Under the pieces are notes generated by a model. It was given only the letters and a program-made list of their open reading frames with translations. It made no database searches and had not been told where the DNA came from. The translations under genes and the position numbers were made by a program. DNA of 5,858 bases, from positions 1 through 5,858 of the forward strand of contig JAGQTR010000488.1 of NCBI GenBank assembly GCA_020438915.1, read 5' to 3'. The DNA is from Mycobacterium sp. (GTDB lineage: Bacteria > Actinomycetota > Actinomycetes > Mycobacteriales > Mycobacteriaceae). Positions 4,767 through 5,858 of this stretch are shown in pieces. Every line of letters starts with the position of its first letter. Position 1 is the stretch's first letter.

Positions 4767-5858
4767 CTACGAAGTCGACTGAGCGTGTCCACGCGCTCCG
4801 GCGCCGCGGGTACCGCGTCGCCGGTTACCACGCGCGCCCCGGCCCGCACCGGCGCGCCGGTGCTCGACACCGCGGTCGCGGTGGGACGCGACGACTTTGG
4901 AAACGGGGGCCACGACTTTGGGTGCCGCGCGCAGCGGTGCGATCTCACCGACAAGGGCATGCACCGGAGCCGATTCCGCGGTGACCTCCTGGGGGCGAAC
5001 GCTGATGCCTGCACGACGCAACAATTGCTGAGTATCCCTGCGCTGCTCGGGCAGTACGACGGTGACGACGTCGCCGTCGCTGCCGGCCCGCGCAGTACGC
5101 CCCGAGCGGTGCAGGTAGGCCTTGTGCTCCATCGGCGGATCGACGTGCACGACCAGTGCGACGTCGTCGACGTGCACACCGCGGGCCGCGACATCCGTCG
5201 CCACCAGCACGCCGACGCGACCGTCGGTGAACCGCTGCAGCGCGCGCTCGCGGCGGGCCTGCGTGAGGTCGCCGTGGATCGCCGCGGCCGGGATGCCCTG
5301 ATCGGTCAGGTCCTCCGACAGCTGCTCGGCGAACGAGCGGGTGCGGGCGAAGACGAGCTTCCGTCCCGGGCCGTCGGCGAGTTCGGCGAGCACGGCCAGC
5401 TTGTCGCGCTGGTCGAGCACGAGCACGCGGTGCTCGATCGTGCCGCTCGAATCGTCCTCGCCCGCGACCTCGACGACGCTCGGCTCGCGCAGGAACTCGG
5501 CGGCGAGCGACGTGACCGCCGCGTCGAGGGTTGCCGAGAACAGCAGGCGCTGCCCCTCGGGCGCGGTGCGGCGCAGGATCTCCTGCACGGGCTCGAGGAA
5601 GCCGAGCTCGCACATGTGGTCGGCCTCGTCGAGCACGGCGACACGCACCTCACTGAGGTCGAGCTTGCCCTGCTCGATGAGGTCTTCGATGCGCCCCGGG
5701 GTGCCGATGATGATGTCGACGCCCTTTCGCAGCGCGCCCACCTGGCGCGCCTGCGGCACGCCACCATAGATCTGCGTGGTGAACAGGCCGACGCTGCGGG
5801 CGATCGGCTGCACGGTGCGGTCGATCTGCAGCGCCAGCTCGCGGGTCGGGGCCAGGAT
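4767..5858 (-). CDS. DEAD-box ATP-dependent RNA helicase, RhlE-like (5' end cut by window edge)
   Basis: ATP-driven RNA unwinding/remodelling enzyme, probably acting in ribosome assembly or mRNA turnover. The frame is open from the right edge; 363 residues remain. In order: motif Ia PTRELA (4-9), YGGV (31-34), motif Ib TPGR (53-56), DEAD in VLDEADHM (77-80), motif III SAT (108-110), motif IV LVFARTR (168-174), IHGDLTQARRERAL, motif V ATDVAARG (220-227) and motif VI HRSGRTARAG (250-259). A disordered basic tail rich in Arg and Gly (about 325-357) probably binds RNA. The Q motif and Walker A (motif I), usually some 50-80 residues further N-terminal, lie beyond the window. All visible motifs are intact, so no decay is evident. 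RhlE is the most likely subgroup, but DeaD/CsdA or SrmB-like types are not excluded. By-eye GC is higher than in the neighbouring genes. It precedes fadE20 on the same strand with a 108-base gap. Confidence 0.94.
   Translation of the reverse strand: MLAPTRELALQIDRTVQPIARSVGLFTTQIYGGVPQARQVGALRKGVDIIIGTPGRIEDLIEQGKLDLSEVRVAVLDEADHMCELGFLEPVQEILRRTAPEGQRLLFSATLDAAVTSLAAEFLREPSVVEVAGEDDSSGTIEHRVLVLDQRDKLAVLAELADGPGRKLVFARTRSFAEQLSEDLTDQGIPAAAIHGDLTQARRERALQRFTDGRVGVLVATDVAARGVHVDDVALVVHVDPPMEHKAYLHRSGRTARAGSDGDVVTVVLPEQRRDTQQLLRRAGISVRPQEVTAESAPVHALVGEIAPLRAAPKVVAPVSKVVASHRDRGVEHRRAGAGRGARGNRRRGTRGAGARGHAQSTS

Noticed and set aside
4945..5613. Minus-strand 222-residue Arg/Ala/Pro-rich frame inside the helicase
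   Set aside because: Typical high-GC frame shadow; all helicase motifs lie in the other frame.
1..5858. tRNA, rRNA, CRISPR array, insertion sequence or integrase
   Set aside because: No cloverleaf-like block, spaced short repeats, terminal inverted repeats or transposase motifs were seen on either strand.

Overview
The window looks like chromosomal DNA from a mycobacterium, probably a non-tuberculous species or close Mycobacteriaceae relative. GC is high. lexA has the mycobacterial-type operator TCGAAC-N4-GTTCGA. It lies divergent from a gene resembling M. tuberculosis Rv2719c and convergent with an LGFP-repeat membrane protein resembling Rv2721c. A close match to mycobacterial FadE20 follows. 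All assignments to named homologues are from memory of those proteins, not from a search.

Layout. 1-350 (minus): the 5' part of a small membrane protein of the Rv2719c type; its expected LysM domain lies beyond the left edge. 351-565: a dense divergent control region with four LexA operator candidates, a probable leaderless lexA promoter, and two promoter candidates for the minus-strand gene. 566-1261 (plus): complete lexA. 1273-3273 (minus): a 666-residue secreted/anchored protein with six LGFP-type repeats in two duplicated blocks, one transmembrane helix and an acidic tail ending in a sunset-type motif. 3274-3473: a spacer with a weak promoter candidate. 3474-4658 (minus): fadE20-like acyl-CoA dehydrogenase. 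4659-4766: a spacer with overlapping palindromes. 4767-5858 (minus): the C-terminal three-quarters or so of a DEAD-box RNA helicase, cut by the right edge.

Functionally, the left third is an SOS module. LexA represses itself and very probably the divergent wall-associated gene, linking DNA damage to envelope or division control. The LGFP protein, acyl-CoA dehydrogenase and helicase share a strand but are separated by 108-200 bp and need not form one operon. The helicase is visibly richer in GC than its neighbours and stands where I do not expect it from the M. tuberculosis gene order.

I do not see a wholly new system. The most informative parts are the operator architecture between 351 and 565 and the domain layout of the LGFP/sunset protein.
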